A stretch of 49,233 nt of DNA from Parachlamydiaceae bacterium (GTDB taxonomy: Bacteria; Chlamydiota; Chlamydiia; Chlamydiales; Parachlamydiaceae), in contig JACDHD010000012.1 of the NCBI GenBank assembly GCA_013821265.1, forward strand, positions 1 to 49,233, written 5' to 3'. The first letter of the stretch is position 1. Each line of letters starts with the position of its first letter. A model generated the notes under the pieces. That model did not search any database. It was not told where the DNA came from and saw nothing but the letters and a program-made list of their open reading frames with translations. The translations under genes and the position numbers were made by a program. Shown piece after piece: positions 33,129 through 43,100 of this stretch.

Positions 33129-35078
33129 TTACTTCTTATCTTCGTTGTCGTCGATAATTTCTACTTCAGCTTCTTCAATATTATCTCCATTCTTGCCTTG
33201 CTCATGAGATTGCTCATTATGCTGAGCATTTTGCTCTGGAGAAGGTTGTTGAGATGATGATGAAGCCTTTGACATCGCTTCGCCGATGTGTTGCATATGA
33301 GATTCCAGCTCTTCCTTTGCCGATTTGATTCGGGCGCTGTCTGTTCCCTCTAATGCTTTTTTCACACCATCGATTTTGCTTTGTACATCGTCCACAATAT
33401 TTTGAGGAAGTTTGTCTTTGTATTCCTTAATGGCTTTTTCAGCGCGGAATACAAGAGCATCTGCCTCATTGCGCACTTCAGCAGTCTCTTTTAAACGCTT
33501 ATCCTCTTCAGCATGAAGTTCAGCATCTTTGAGCATACGCTTGATGTCTTCTTCTTGCAGGCCAGATTGCGCTTCGATGCGAATTTTCTGTTCTTTTCCA
33601 GAAGCCATATCCTTTGCAGAAACGTGTAAAATACCGTCCGCATCCAAGTCAAAGGCCACTTCAATTTGAGGCACTCCGCGTGGTGAAGGAGGGATGTCTG
33701 AGAGATCAAAACGTCCAATCTCTTTGTTGTCGTTTGCCATTTTGCGCTCACCTTGCAAGACGCGAATGGTAACGGCGGGTTGGTTGTCAGCTGCAGTAGA
33801 GAAAATCTGTTTCTTTTGTGTAGGAATTGTTGTGTTGCGTTCAACAAGCGGAGTCATCACGCCACCCATTGTCTCAATTCCCAACGTGAGAGGATTTACG
33901 TCTAGCAAGAGTACGTCCTTAACGACGCCTGAAAGAACTCCCCCTTGGATAGCTGCGCCGACTGCCACAACTTCATCCGGGTTAACTCCCTTATGTCCCT
34001 CTTTGCCGAAGATCGCTTTAACCATCTCTTGAACGGCTGGCATACGTGTCATACCACCGACGAGAATGATTTCGCTAATGTCTTCTTTTTTGAAGCCAGC
34101 ATCTTTTAGTGCCTTCAAACATGGTTCACGCGTACGTTCTGTGAGATTAGCTGTGAGGCTTTCAAGTTTTGCACGCGTTAGCGTGATTGACAAGTGTTTA
34201 GGACCAGACGCATCCATTGTAATGAATGGTTGGTTAATTTCAGTGCTGAGAGTCCCTGAAAGCTCAATTTTCGCTTTTTCAGCCGCATCGCGTAAACGTT
34301 GCAAAGCCATTTTGTCGTTATGAAGATCAATACCCTGTTCTTGCTTAAACGTGTCAAGTAACCATTTCAGAATTTCGTTATCGTAGTCATCGCCTCCCAA
34401 ATGGGTGTCGCCATTTGTAGAAAGCACTTCGAAAACGCCATCGCCAATTTCCAAAACGGAAATGTCGAATGTTCCTCCACCTAAGTCAAAAACCGCAATT
34501 TTTCTATCGGTTTTTTCTTTGTCCATACCGTATGCTAGTGCGGCAGCGGTAGGTTCTGGAATAATGCGCTTTACATCTAATCCTGCAATGCGGCCCGCGT
34601 CTTTTGTAGATTGACGTTGTGAGTCGTTAAAGTAGGCTGGAACGGTGATTACCGCTTCAGTGATTTTTTCTCCCAAATACGCTTCAGCAGTTTCTTTCAT
34701 TTTGATGAGAATTTGAGCAGCCACTTCTTCTGGAGTGACCAACTTGCCTTGTACATCAAACACAGCGTTGCCGTTTTGGCCTTCTACAACATGGTAAGGA
34801 ACGGTCTTAATCTCTGAAGAGACTTCAGAATACTTGCGTCCAATAAAACGTTTAGAAGAAGAGATCGTATTTTCTGGATTTGTGACCGCTTGGCGCTTTG
34901 CAGGAATACCCACTAAGCGCTCAGCGCCCTTGTATGCAACTACAGAAGGTGTTGTGCGTGTGCCTTCAGCAGATGCGATTACTTTGGGAACGCCTCCCTC
35001 CATCACAGCGATGCATGAGTTTGTGGTACCAAGGTCGATACCAATGATTCTACCTTTCTTTTTGGTCTCTTGAGTCAT
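33129..35078 (-). CDS. dnaK: Chaperone DnaK (Hsp70)
   Basis: A 649-residue Hsp70. The nucleotide-binding domain carries [48 protein letters not shown] and [13 protein letters not shown]; the substrate domain starts after the linker [16 protein letters not shown]. The lid and the acidic tail ending [12 protein letters not shown] are normal. It folds proteins in the cytosol with DnaJ and GrpE. It is third in the hrcA-grpE-dnaK operon, 19 bp after grpE, with AGGAG before ATG. dnaJ is not in this cluster, as in Chlamydia. Confidence 0.98.
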   Translation of the reverse strand: MTQETKKKGRIIGIDLGTTNSCIAVMEGGVPKVIASAEGTRTTPSVVAYKGAERLVGIPAKRQAVTNPENTISSSKRFIGRKYSEVSSEIKTVPYHVVEGQNGNAVFDVQGKLVTPEEVAAQILIKMKETAEAYLGEKITEAVITVPAYFNDSQRQSTKDAGRIAGLDVKRIIPEPTAAALAYGMDKEKTDRKIAVFDLGGGTFDISVLEIGDGVFEVLSTNGDTHLGGDDYDNEILKWLLDTFKQEQGIDLHNDKMALQRLRDAAEKAKIELSGTLSTEINQPFITMDASGPKHLSITLTRAKLESLTANLTERTREPCLKALKDAGFKKEDISEIILVGGMTRMPAVQEMVKAIFGKEGHKGVNPDEVVAVGAAIQGGVLSGVVKDVLLLDVNPLTLGIETMGGVMTPLVERNTTIPTQKKQIFSTAADNQPAVTIRVLQGERKMANDNKEIGRFDLSDIPPSPRGVPQIEVAFDLDADGILHVSAKDMASGKEQKIRIEAQSGLQEEDIKRMLKDAELHAEEDKRLKETAEVRNEADALVFRAEKAIKEYKDKLPQNIVDDVQSKIDGVKKALEGTDSARIKSAKEELESHMQHIGEAMSKASSSSQQPSPEQNAQHNEQSHEQGKNGDNIEEAEVEIIDDNEDKK

Positions 35079-35097
35079 AATTACACTCCTGATTAAA

Positions 35098-35673
35098 TTA
35101 ACATTTTTGTTGTTGGTCTAAAGATGTCTCGTCAGGCGCTTTAGCTACCTTAACGCGTGCGGGACGAATGACTTTATCTCCCATTTTGTATCCACGAATG
35201 CTCTCTTCCATAACGATGCCTGGAGCAAATTCTGTCGAAGTCACCATTTCGATGGCTTCATGACAATGCGGATCAAATGGCGTACCTTGCGATGTGAAAG
35301 CAACAACACCGTTGTTTGCTAAAACATCTTTAAATTGATTTAAGAGCATCTGAAAGCCCAAAGCCCAATGTTTGACTTCATCAGACGCTTGTTGTGTAAA
35401 TTTCAGTGCATTTTCAAAATGGTCGATAGGATGGAGAATGTCGACTAACACATTCTGTACGGCATACTGAATGAGTTCTTGACGTTCTTTCTGCATCCGC
35501 TTACGCATGTTGTCTGCTTCGGCTAATTGACGCAGATATTTATCTTTATACTCTAGAGCGTCCTGTTTCAGCTGGGTTAATTCCGTTTCGCTAATCGATA
35601 CCATAGCAGAATCGTTAACTTCAGGAATGGGTTCGTTCTCATTGGGTTGTTCCGAATTCTTATGTTTGGTCAT
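35098..35673 (-). CDS. grpE: Nucleotide exchange factor GrpE
   Basis: 191 residues. An acidic N-terminal tail, then the long dimerisation helix ([40 protein letters not shown]), then the beta domain with [20 protein letters not shown] and [20 protein letters not shown]. It releases ADP from DnaK. The start ATG lies inside the end of hrcA (14-bp overlap) with AAAGGAGTGA upstream, so translation is likely coupled. Confidence 0.96.
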   Translation of the reverse strand: MTKHKNSEQPNENEPIPEVNDSAMVSISETELTQLKQDALEYKDKYLRQLAEADNMRKRMQKERQELIQYAVQNVLVDILHPIDHFENALKFTQQASDEVKHWALGFQMLLNQFKDVLANNGVVAFTSQGTPFDPHCHEAIEMVTSTEFAPGIVMEESIRGYKMGDKVIRPARVKVAKAPDETSLDQQQKC

Positions 35674-36832
35674 TAGATGTCACTCCTTTATCTTCAAGTA
35701 ATAAAAGACGGTAGTCTTGTTCCAGTAACGCTTCAGTTTTGCTCTCAGGCTGACGAAACGTGATTTTAAATTTATATAAATTGCGTGTGAGTGCTTCGCT
35801 AATGCTGGCTGAAAAACCATTGAGAAAACTAAAAATTTCTCGATATGGCATACGTGTAGGGCCTAAAATGCCTACGGCACCAGCAATGCTTTGATTGATG
35901 TAGTAAGGGAGTGCAACAATGGCGCAATCGGGGGTTACGTTTGTGTAGGTGTCTAAGTCTTCACTAATCCAGAATTTTAAATGACCTGTTTTGCAGCAAT
36001 CTTTTATTAAGAGGCGCATGTTGTGGGCATTTTCAAATAGAGCTAAGCTGCTAGACAAACTCGATGCATCGTGAAATTCGGGATACGCCAACAGTTTTGA
36101 TAAACCGGTCCGGTACAGCTCAGTATCGATGAAGTTGGAGTACCCAACGATGTAACGCATGAACAGTTCGTTATAAAGTTTATGCGCTAGCTCCTCTTCA
36201 CCAGGTTCGAAATTTTCGGGCTGATTTAATCCCGTAAGTCTCCACTGGAAGTAGGATTCAATTCGCTTTGCAGCAAAAGAACTCAGTTTATGTTCAAGGG
36301 GAAGGACTTCGGTGCGGATGACTCCAAAATCGGTTATAATCACACACAAACAGCGTGCATGATCGATCGGTACGAGTTTTAAACCGACAATGTAGTCGTG
36401 GTCAAAGCGCGGAGCAGAGAGGAATACAGCTGATTGTGTCAGGGTACTTAAGGATTCTGCAGACTTTTGGAGAAAGGAGGCGATTTCGCGTGTTTCGGTT
36501 AGCCTAATTTCTTTCAGAAGTTGCTCTTCCTTGGGGTTTAATGATTGTAGGGCGTGTTGATACTCTTTTGCGTAGGTGCGCAAAGCTAGGGGTGTTGGAA
36601 GGCGTCCACCAGAGGTGTGTTGTTGAGTAAGGTAACCGTCTTCTTCTAATTTGGCGAAATAGTTGCGAATTGTAGCGGAACTGAGCTCTTCGAAGCCAGC
36701 GTCTTTGAGTGTATTAGAGCCTACAGGTTTGCCTGTTCGGAGGTAGTAATCGACAAGACCGATGAGGACGCGGAATTCGCGGTCTTGCTTTTTGGATCTT
36801 TTTGAATCTGTGGTATTTACTACATGTGACAT
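35660..36832 (-). CDS. hrcA: Heat-inducible transcription repressor HrcA
   Basis: 390 residues from ATG 36832, chosen because GGAGGG lies 7 bases upstream; the frame extends 22 codons further without a start signal and across the promoter. The N-terminal winged helix is clear (YYLRTGKPVGSNTLKDAG, SSATIRNYFAKLEEDGYLTQ, HTSGGRLPTPLALR), and the C-terminal part has the GAF-like domain with GPTRMPYREIFSFL. The protein is about 45 residues longer than HrcA of Bacillus. The extra tail (about 350-390, KITFRQPESKTEALLEQDYR) corresponds to the C-terminal tail known from chlamydial HrcA, which reduces operator binding unless GroEL is present. It represses its own operon through CIRCE. Confidence 0.95.
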   Translation of the reverse strand: MSHVVNTTDSKRSKKQDREFRVLIGLVDYYLRTGKPVGSNTLKDAGFEELSSATIRNYFAKLEEDGYLTQQHTSGGRLPTPLALRTYAKEYQHALQSLNPKEEQLLKEIRLTETREIASFLQKSAESLSTLTQSAVFLSAPRFDHDYIVGLKLVPIDHARCLCVIITDFGVIRTEVLPLEHKLSSFAAKRIESYFQWRLTGLNQPENFEPGEEELAHKLYNELFMRYIVGYSNFIDTELYRTGLSKLLAYPEFHDASSLSSSLALFENAHNMRLLIKDCCKTGHLKFWISEDLDTYTNVTPDCAIVALPYYINQSIAGAVGILGPTRMPYREIFSFLNGFSASISEALTRNLYKFKITFRQPESKTEALLEQDYRLLLLEDKGVTSNDQT

Positions 36833-36856
36833 GCTTTTTCCCTCCTCATACGACCT

Positions 36857-36885
36857 ATTATGCCGAAAAAGGGAAAAAAGTGCAA
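36857..36885 (-). promoter_or_regulatory. Promoter of hrcA-grpE-dnaK
   Basis: On the minus strand, TTGCAC (36885-36880) and CATAAT (36862-36857) with a 17-base spacer, about 25 bases before the hrcA start. It is adjacent to the CIRCE-like operator, which supports its use. Confidence 0.65.
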
Positions 36886-36891
36886 TCAAAT

Positions 36892-36918
36892 TTAGCACTT
36901 GAGTTGCTTAACTGCTAA
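36892..36918. promoter_or_regulatory. CIRCE-like HrcA operator (diverged)
   Basis: Inverted repeat TTAGCACTT, nine-base spacer, AACTGCTAA on the plus strand. The classical CIRCE is TTAGCACTC-N9-GAGTGCTAA. The half nearer hrcA matches 8 of 9 and the other 7 of 9, with the exact nine-base spacer. It lies 6 bases upstream of the -35 box. Chlamydial CIRCE elements are known to differ from the consensus. Confidence 0.85.
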
Positions 36919-36926
36919 GTTTAATA

Positions 36927-37024
36927 AATGGACGTCATGGACGAGATGGACGAAATGGACAAAGTTTCACCTCTCGACTGCGTCCATTCCGTCCATCTCG
37001 TCCATAAAGTCCATTCTGTCCATT
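36927..37024. repeat. Inverted array of TGGACGAAA-like 9-bp units
   Basis: Left arm is AATGGACGTCATGGACGAGA then TGGACGAAATGGAC; right arm is the complementary GTCCATTCCGTCCATCTCGT then CCATAAAGTCCATTCTGTCC. Period is 9 bp with drifting third units. It lies between the glutamate dehydrogenase end and the CIRCE operator. Related single arms are found at 20068 and 45287. Confidence 0.9.
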
Positions 37025-37029
37025 AAAAA

Positions 37030-40000
37030 CTAACGCTTGCCCTTTAGCATAGGTAAAATGTCCACAATGGAAGGTGACCACGTCAATCCACGTTCATAGA
37101 CAAGTTTCGCTGCTATGTGGCAAGCAATGATCGCCTTTTTATGGGAATCGGGAATTTCCTGCATAAGCTCATTTCGAAACTGCTGACTCAGCGTGCTAAG
37201 GCAGTAGTTGAAAAACGAATGCGTCAGAAAGTCTTTAGACGAATCGACTAAATCCACATGTTCCAGATACTCTAACAACTGATCTGTAAATAAGTTAATG
37301 CGTTGAGAGATCTGATCCGAAATTTCTGTAAGAGACTCTTCTGTTTCCCGACGGGTGCGCAGAAGAAGATCGGCTTCATTTGCAGCGCATTCCCTGAGAC
37401 GTTCCAGAATCTCCTCAACAAGTGCCGGCTTATATTCTAAAAAGCGCTCATCTCCAAGTGTTAACCCACACAAAACCTCAAAAGAGGAACAAATGACACC
37501 TGTCTTGTTAGCTGAACTATCCTTAATGATAAGAGCGCCTCGCTTCTCAAGCTCGCGACGCGCTTTTGGCGAAACATACAGATTAGCTCCTTCGACAATC
37601 GCCTTTGCTGTGGGCTTGCCTGTAGCATCGAGAAACTCTTCGTAATTCGTTTCATTCAATGTGCGCGGACGACCTCCGGCAGGAATGAAGATATCGGCAG
37701 AAGTGCGATGCACGTTGTGACGCAATAAATGATGCATCTCATTACCTGTTAGCCAATCTTGCTCTAGTTTGCCGTTTTGCTTTCTCCAGCACAGGGTTTG
37801 CTGAACAAGTGTCGTTTGATGTCGTTTAGTGAATTTGTCAACAAGAAATCCACCCTCTGTTAGCTTTTGGGGAGGGTAGAAACGAATGCTACGCTCTTGC
37901 AGAAACAGTTGAACTAGAACTTGTAAGTCTAAGCCCTGAGGTTCGAATATGGTTCCAGATACATCTGTGAGGGCGATCAATTTAGCTGTGTTAGGGTAAA
38001 AACGATGCAAATTGCGAATTTCATTTCCGGCAACATCTCCGTCTGGCCCACCAGACATTTTTACAGTAAACGTATCGCGTGTGGGGTCGATATTTAAATA
38101 GCGCAAAACCGCGTCGACATAGACGTTGAGGCCAAGAGAGGTAACGCCGTACTCTTTGTGGTTAATGCCCAATTTTGGTTTGCCTGAGATAAAAGAGCTG
38201 CCAGGTTTGTAGTTTCGCGATTTGCTGTATTGTGCAATCCATTCAATCATGACATCGTGCATCAGCTCATCAGGGCCCAGATAGAGGTATTCTGGCTTTT
38301 TCCAGTAGTCGACGATTCCACGCGCACGCAATTTTCCGTCGGGTTCACAATTGACTAAAGTGATGAGGCTTTCAATAAAGGAGCGTTGAGCTTGATAAAG
38401 ATGCTCTAAACGCTGTTCCTGACGAAAAATCTCTAGTTTTTGATCAATCGATTCGCTGTCCAACTTAGAAAGCTGAAGATCTCTTTTGTAAATAGCAGCT
38501 TCGGACTCTAAGCGTTCAAAAGGTTTTAGGAAAATAATCCCTTTAGCACCACCCTCAGGGATGTCTTTATTTTTCATGTGTTGTGTGAGTGCGAGATTAT
38601 AACATTCAGTGAAGGCGTGGTTGCGTTCGATAATCATGCGTTCGATGTGTTCTGGATATACCGTACGGAGGCCTCCACGAGCTAAATCGCGAAAACGGAT
38701 GTGGAATCCCAAAAAATGCATACCCTTGATGAAGAAAATTGCAAAGGGAAGTTCGGGAAATTTCTTGGAACGATCGAACGGGATATTGTCCAGATAGAGA
38801 GGGTCTAGACGAAAGCTAAGGGATGTGTAATTAGGACGGTAAAAATTCGTTTTGAGAGTATGGTGAATGAAATTTAGACCCTGCAACAAGATGGTTTTCC
38901 GGCGCACATCATTTTCTTCATGACCGGTGTCTAGTTTTTCGATGTCCAATAAAAGCATGTTGCATGTTGTTTGATATTTTTCTTTATCCTGCTGTTCTGG
39001 ATCAAAGCGATATTTAAACGCTTGGCAAAGTAATGCTGTTAACTCAGGATGGCGGCATAGCCCGTCTTCAATATGTTCTAGGGTATATAAGTTGGTGTCG
39101 ATGTGGACAAGAGATTGATGAATGAAATTCATCATCGCACGCAGCAAATTCCCCATGTTGTTAGAGATGATACCCTTTTGCACGAGATGGTGGTCGATGT
39201 TGTCAAAGCTGGCAAAATACTTAATGGTGATAAGGTCTTTAATAAATTCCAGCATATTGACCACATCCCAAGCAGGCTGGTCATTTTCACCATGTAAATC
39301 TAAGGTGAGTGCTAGGATGCTGTTAATGCCGTATGGATTAGGGTAACTGGCTGACAGCTGCTGGACGACAAGGCCATGACGATGCACTGTACGCACAATG
39401 CGATAGAGAAAATTATGTTTTGGAGTGTTGCGCCAGGCTATGGTTAACTTCATAGAAGCCTGATTTTTATTTTCCCACTCTTCATTGTAATGCACTTCAT
39501 ACTGACAATGATCGCGCGTTGTCGCGCGAATAAACATTCGGATAGCGATAACTAGGGATTCGAATGACTGAGACTTGAGAAATTCTGGACTCATGCCAAC
39601 TAGAGCATTATCAAAATCGTGTTCGTCAATGTCTGGATGGTTTTTTTGAATGTAACCTTTTAATGCCTTTTTATCATGTTCAGAATATGTTGTAGACAGG
39701 TTTTTGTCGCTTCTGAAAAAGTGAATGATAATAATACGCAAGTGGAGATCTGCATTGAGAAAAGGGGGAGGAGTCTTTGAGACATACGTTTGATAGCTAG
39801 TAATGGCTTGATGCGCATAGTTTTTGAGCACTTGTAAGTCGGCATCAGTTTGATCTAGACAAAGAATAAAAGCAGAGTCCTTTAACTGAATATTTGCGAC
39901 ATATTCTTGTCTCTCCAATTCTATCAAACTATGGGTCAAAAGCATCATGTTGGCTTGCCCTTGCTCCTCACAGAACGTAGCAGGCATGGCACTCTCCAGC

Positions 40001-40071
40001 CATAGATAGCACTCTTTAAATTTTTCACCTTCGCGCTGTAACTGTAGATTGAGTTTTTCGTGTTGTGACAT
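37030..40071 (-). CDS. Large NAD-type glutamate dehydrogenase
   Basis: A 1013-residue glutamate dehydrogenase of the large (about 115-kDa, GDH2-like) class, converting glutamate to 2-oxoglutarate and ammonia with NAD. The N-terminal 430 residues are the poorly conserved regulatory region. The catalytic domain has FRDLARGGLRTV (460-471), catalytic Lys510 in PEGGAKGIIFLKP, and SFISGKPKLGINHKEYGVTS. The nucleotide-binding domain has KMSGGPDGDVAGNEI (Rossmann glycines) and LTDVSGTIFEPQGLD, then FIPAGGRPRTLN and VEGANLYVSPKARR. It would let the cell burn host glutamate. Only 4 bp separate its ATG from the end of the P-type ATPase gene, so it seems to be last in the VIT-ATPase-GDH unit. Confidence 0.92.
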   Translation of the reverse strand: MSQHEKLNLQLQREGEKFKECYLWLESAMPATFCEEQGQANMMLLTHSLIELERQEYVANIQLKDSAFILCLDQTDADLQVLKNYAHQAITSYQTYVSKTPPPFLNADLHLRIIIIHFFRSDKNLSTTYSEHDKKALKGYIQKNHPDIDEHDFDNALVGMSPEFLKSQSFESLVIAIRMFIRATTRDHCQYEVHYNEEWENKNQASMKLTIAWRNTPKHNFLYRIVRTVHRHGLVVQQLSASYPNPYGINSILALTLDLHGENDQPAWDVVNMLEFIKDLITIKYFASFDNIDHHLVQKGIISNNMGNLLRAMMNFIHQSLVHIDTNLYTLEHIEDGLCRHPELTALLCQAFKYRFDPEQQDKEKYQTTCNMLLLDIEKLDTGHEENDVRRKTILLQGLNFIHHTLKTNFYRPNYTSLSFRLDPLYLDNIPFDRSKKFPELPFAIFFIKGMHFLGFHIRFRDLARGGLRTVYPEHIERMIIERNHAFTECYNLALTQHMKNKDIPEGGAKGIIFLKPFERLESEAAIYKRDLQLSKLDSESIDQKLEIFRQEQRLEHLYQAQRSFIESLITLVNCEPDGKLRARGIVDYWKKPEYLYLGPDELMHDVMIEWIAQYSKSRNYKPGSSFISGKPKLGINHKEYGVTSLGLNVYVDAVLRYLNIDPTRDTFTVKMSGGPDGDVAGNEIRNLHRFYPNTAKLIALTDVSGTIFEPQGLDLQVLVQLFLQERSIRFYPPQKLTEGGFLVDKFTKRHQTTLVQQTLCWRKQNGKLEQDWLTGNEMHHLLRHNVHRTSADIFIPAGGRPRTLNETNYEEFLDATGKPTAKAIVEGANLYVSPKARRELEKRGALIIKDSSANKTGVICSSFEVLCGLTLGDERFLEYKPALVEEILERLRECAANEADLLLRTRRETEESLTEISDQISQRINLFTDQLLEYLEHVDLVDSSKDFLTHSFFNYCLSTLSQQFRNELMQEIPDSHKKAIIACHIAAKLVYERGLTWSPSIVDILPMLKGKR

Positions 40072-40075
40072 GTAC

Positions 40076-42061
40076 CTATTTCCTCAAAAGTCTTAATCCA
40101 TTTAATCCAACCAACACCGTTCCCCCTTCATGCATGACCACAGCTAGCCATAGAGGGACTATTCCTGCTAACGCAGGAAGGCTAGCGACCAAAATCGCCA
40201 ACGTAGCTAAAACAAGGTTCTGTTTTACTACAGTCTGCGTATTGCGCGCTTTGCGTATTAACCAACCCAGTCGATCAATGTTGTCTTGTAACAGGATCAC
40301 ATCCGCCGCGTCAATAGCTGCTGTGCTGCCCACTTGTCCCATACAGATCCCTACAGTTGCGCGAGCTAGTGCAGGAGCGTCGTTAATTCCATCACCAACC
40401 ATTGCTAATCCTTGATTCTGAGAGAGTTGTGTGACGTGCTGGAGTTTATCTTCAGGACGCAAGTCTGCATAATATTCATCAATATTTAATGCTGTTGCGA
40501 CTTTTCTTGCGCTAGCTTCATGGTCACCGGTTAACATGATTAAGCGAAGGTTATTTTTTTTAAGTTCTTGTATCGTTGTGAGAATGCGTGGACGCAGGAT
40601 GTCTTCAAATCGCAAGAGATAAACGTTTTGTGCAATTAAAAGCACAGCAACAAGTTCTCCAAGGTCCTGTACTTGTTGGATCAGCTGGGTGAGCGTATTC
40701 CGATCTACCTCGGTCAGTTTAGGCAACAGATAATCGGCGTTTCCTATATAGACCTCTTGATCTTCATCCGTAACAGCCTTTAAACCATATCCTGGAATAG
40801 ATTCAAAGGTTTTGAGTGCGACTGCAGGAAGCTGCTTTTCTTCGCCGTAACTCACTATTGCTTTGGCAATAGGATGAACAGCATTGCGCTCCATGGCGTA
40901 GGCGACCGCTAGAGCTTGATTGATGTCGTTGTTGTGGTTGATGCGCTCGACGGAAATTAAGTTTAAATTTCCACTCGTCAACGTGCCTGTTTTATCAAAA
41001 GCAATCGCACGGCACTTTGCTAAAGCGTCTAATGCGATCCCCCCTTTAAGCAAAATCCCTTGGCGTGCACAGACTCCTATGGCACTGAGATAAGCTACAG
41101 GGATGGCGATGATAAGAGCACAAGGGGAAGCTGCAATTAAAAATGCTAAGGAACGATAGATCGATCCTTCAACACCTAAATAGGGAATGTTAATAAATAG
41201 AGGCATAACGAGAGCCAAAAATGCAGCAGTACTCATGATGCCAATGGCATACCGCTTGCTGAGCTTCTCAAACCAACGCTGGAGCACTGGGCGCTCTTCC
41301 TGTGCTTGTGTAACAAGTTGGATGATTTGAGCAAGTGTGGAGTCGCTGCTGGAACGCGTCACACGCAATGTGAGGGCTCCTTCGAGATTGCGCGCTCCCG
41401 CAGGGACTTCGTCATTTAGCTGCTTTGTAATGGGAAGATTTTCACCTGTTAAATGAACCAGGTTTACGGAAGAGATACCAGAAATGACAATTCCGTCTAA
41501 AGGGACTAACTGACTCGATCTAATAAGAATGGTGTTGTTAACCTGTACATCATTGACAGAGCGCTCGACAAGAGTGCCATCCTCTTCAACCACGCACGCC
41601 TTTGTTGGAGATAGCTTATGGAGGCTACTGATGTCACTTTTGGCTTTTGTCGTCACAAAGTCTTCCATAGACCCAGAAATGGCGAATAGGACAAGTAATA
41701 AGGCCCCCTCCATCCCACTTCCAATGAAAATAGAAGAAAAAGCTGCAACTGTCATGAGGAGGTCGATGTTAATTTCAAAGGCAGCCAAATCTTCAATCGA
41801 TTCAATTAAAGCGGGAACCCCCGACAAAAAGTAAATGATGACTAATATGAGATGAGATAAAGGTAAGGTAGTTGGATAAAACGAAAGAGCAAAAGAGACA
41901 CAAAGTAGAATAGCGGATAAAATAGCTGCTTTAAGAGTTAGATTAGCTCCCCAGTGACGCGAGCTTGGAGTGATAAAAGGACTAGCCGTTTCTATCTTGC
42001 CAACCTCAAAAAAATCCTCGAGGGAAAGGGCTGTTTTTGTCGAGTTGCGCGTTAGTGGCAT
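40076..42061 (-). CDS. P1B-type heavy-metal ATPase (ZntA/CadA-like)
   Basis: 661 residues from ATG 42061, whose first base is the last base of the upstream stop (TGATG), so coupled. It has HTGEN-type actuator motif LTGENLPI, membrane motif SPC (about 312-314), phosphorylated Asp in DKTGTLTSG (about 356), AVHPIAKAI (HP locus) and MVGDGINDAPALA. The final helix with MHEGGTVLVGLNGLRLL is the zinc/cadmium/lead class ending seen in ZntA. The N-terminus has no HMA or Cys-rich metal-binding domain, only about 40 residues before the first helix. Expected to export zinc-like divalent metals across the inner membrane. Chlamydia has a similar ZntA-like ATPase next to a small membrane protein gene. Confidence 0.9.
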   Translation of the reverse strand: MPLTRNSTKTALSLEDFFEVGKIETASPFITPSSRHWGANLTLKAAILSAILLCVSFALSFYPTTLPLSHLILVIIYFLSGVPALIESIEDLAAFEINIDLLMTVAAFSSIFIGSGMEGALLLVLFAISGSMEDFVTTKAKSDISSLHKLSPTKACVVEEDGTLVERSVNDVQVNNTILIRSSQLVPLDGIVISGISSVNLVHLTGENLPITKQLNDEVPAGARNLEGALTLRVTRSSSDSTLAQIIQLVTQAQEERPVLQRWFEKLSKRYAIGIMSTAAFLALVMPLFINIPYLGVEGSIYRSLAFLIAASPCALIIAIPVAYLSAIGVCARQGILLKGGIALDALAKCRAIAFDKTGTLTSGNLNLISVERINHNNDINQALAVAYAMERNAVHPIAKAIVSYGEEKQLPAVALKTFESIPGYGLKAVTDEDQEVYIGNADYLLPKLTEVDRNTLTQLIQQVQDLGELVAVLLIAQNVYLLRFEDILRPRILTTIQELKKNNLRLIMLTGDHEASARKVATALNIDEYYADLRPEDKLQHVTQLSQNQGLAMVGDGINDAPALARATVGICMGQVGSTAAIDAADVILLQDNIDRLGWLIRKARNTQTVVKQNLVLATLAILVASLPALAGIVPLWLAVVMHEGGTVLVGLNGLRLLRK

Positions 42062-42810
42062 CAAATTACCCTTGAAAAAAGGATGAGAAAATAGACGCTA
42101 GCAAAGGAAACGGATGCTATGCCAAAATTCCAAACAGCTGCTGCAATCAGGTGATTGCGCGCTTCGTAGGCGAGTAGAACTCCCGCTGCAGTAGTGGTCA
42201 AAATGGCCGCAAGGGGCAGACCCATTGAAGGCCATAACAGCAACCCCGCCATACAAATAGAATAGGCGATGAGTGTCCCTAAAAATGCTCCAAAAGCTTG
42301 TTTTAAGGGGTGTTCATGCGATTCTAAAGACAGCCCTAATTCTTCCTCAACCATGACCTTTAAGAGACGGTTATCATCAGCCATTAAAATATCTAAAACG
42401 GATTCTAACAGTTTTCCTTCAAGTCCCTTGGAGCGATAGAGAGCACGCAACTCCTCGCGCTCCTGTGGACGATTATGTTGGATTTCCCATCGCTCTTGCT
42501 CCAAGATACGGTGCAGGCGCTCTAGACGGGACCAGCCTAACCAAGCACTGCGTCCAAATTTCCATAAAATCCATCCCAAAGAAAAGGTGCTCAGGAGAGC
42601 CATCGTTTCGTAAAAGTCGAGATTAAAAGGGAGAAAGAGAGTCCATAGAAGCATAAGCGCAATGGCTGTTTCGCGGGCAGCATCGGCTGCGGCGGCCTGG
42701 TGACCAGGCACTTCCGTCCCGTGAATTTCGGAGGAAGTGATGAGGCCTTTAGCCTGCACCTCTGCAATATGGCTAATCGCCTCTTTGCCATTAAAATGCT
42801 CCGAACACAT
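42061..42810 (-). CDS. VIT1/CCC1-like membrane protein
   Basis: 249 residues. Two helices at about 49-85, a charged cytosolic segment (about 95-165) and three helices at about 170-245. The cytosolic part REELRALYRSKGLEGKLLES, with MVEEELGLSLESHEHPLKQA, resembles the metal-binding region of the VIT1/CCC1 iron/manganese transporter family (E..E+..Y..KGL...L and EE.GL...P...A). The first and last helix pairs are more diverged. Coupling with a metal ATPase gene supports a role in metal homeostasis, but substrate is not known. ATG 42810 with only a weak GGGG upstream. Confidence 0.68.
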   Translation of the reverse strand: MCSEHFNGKEAISHIAEVQAKGLITSSEIHGTEVPGHQAAAADAARETAIALMLLWTLFLPFNLDFYETMALLSTFSLGWILWKFGRSAWLGWSRLERLHRILEQERWEIQHNRPQEREELRALYRSKGLEGKLLESVLDILMADDNRLLKVMVEEELGLSLESHEHPLKQAFGAFLGTLIAYSICMAGLLLWPSMGLPLAAILTTTAAGVLLAYEARNHLIAAAVWNFGIASVSFASVYFLILFSRVI

Positions 42811-43037
42811 AAAATAACCCCATATTACTAAATTTTCAATATACAGAATCGGTTTATTTTATCAATGAATCTTAGACCCTAATTGTTACTAAACTTGCCG
42901 TTAAAACCATCTCTTGAACTCATCTTCCTTATCTCAGTTTTTGGCAAGGGAGGAATTCTTGCCTTCAAACTGATTTAATGAATTTGAATTCAATAAATTG
43001 ATTTTTACAGTAAATTTTATTAACAATTATAGTCTAG

Positions 43038-43066
43038 GTGAATAAATAATCGCATTGTGCTATAAT
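43038..43066 (+). promoter_or_regulatory. Candidate promoter of the 414-residue protein gene
   Basis: GTGAAT and a perfect TATAAT (43061-43066) separated by 17 bases, 35 bases before the start codon. The rest of the 290-bp divergent gap 42811-43100 is AT-rich with no other structure seen. Confidence 0.55.
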
Positions 43067-43100
43067 TACAATTAACATAGTGGAGTACTGGAGGTGACTT

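Noticed and set aside
35660-36898. Longer HrcA starting at 36898
   Set aside because: The extra 22 codons cover the promoter and have no ribosome-binding site; ATG 36832 has GGAGGG at correct distance.
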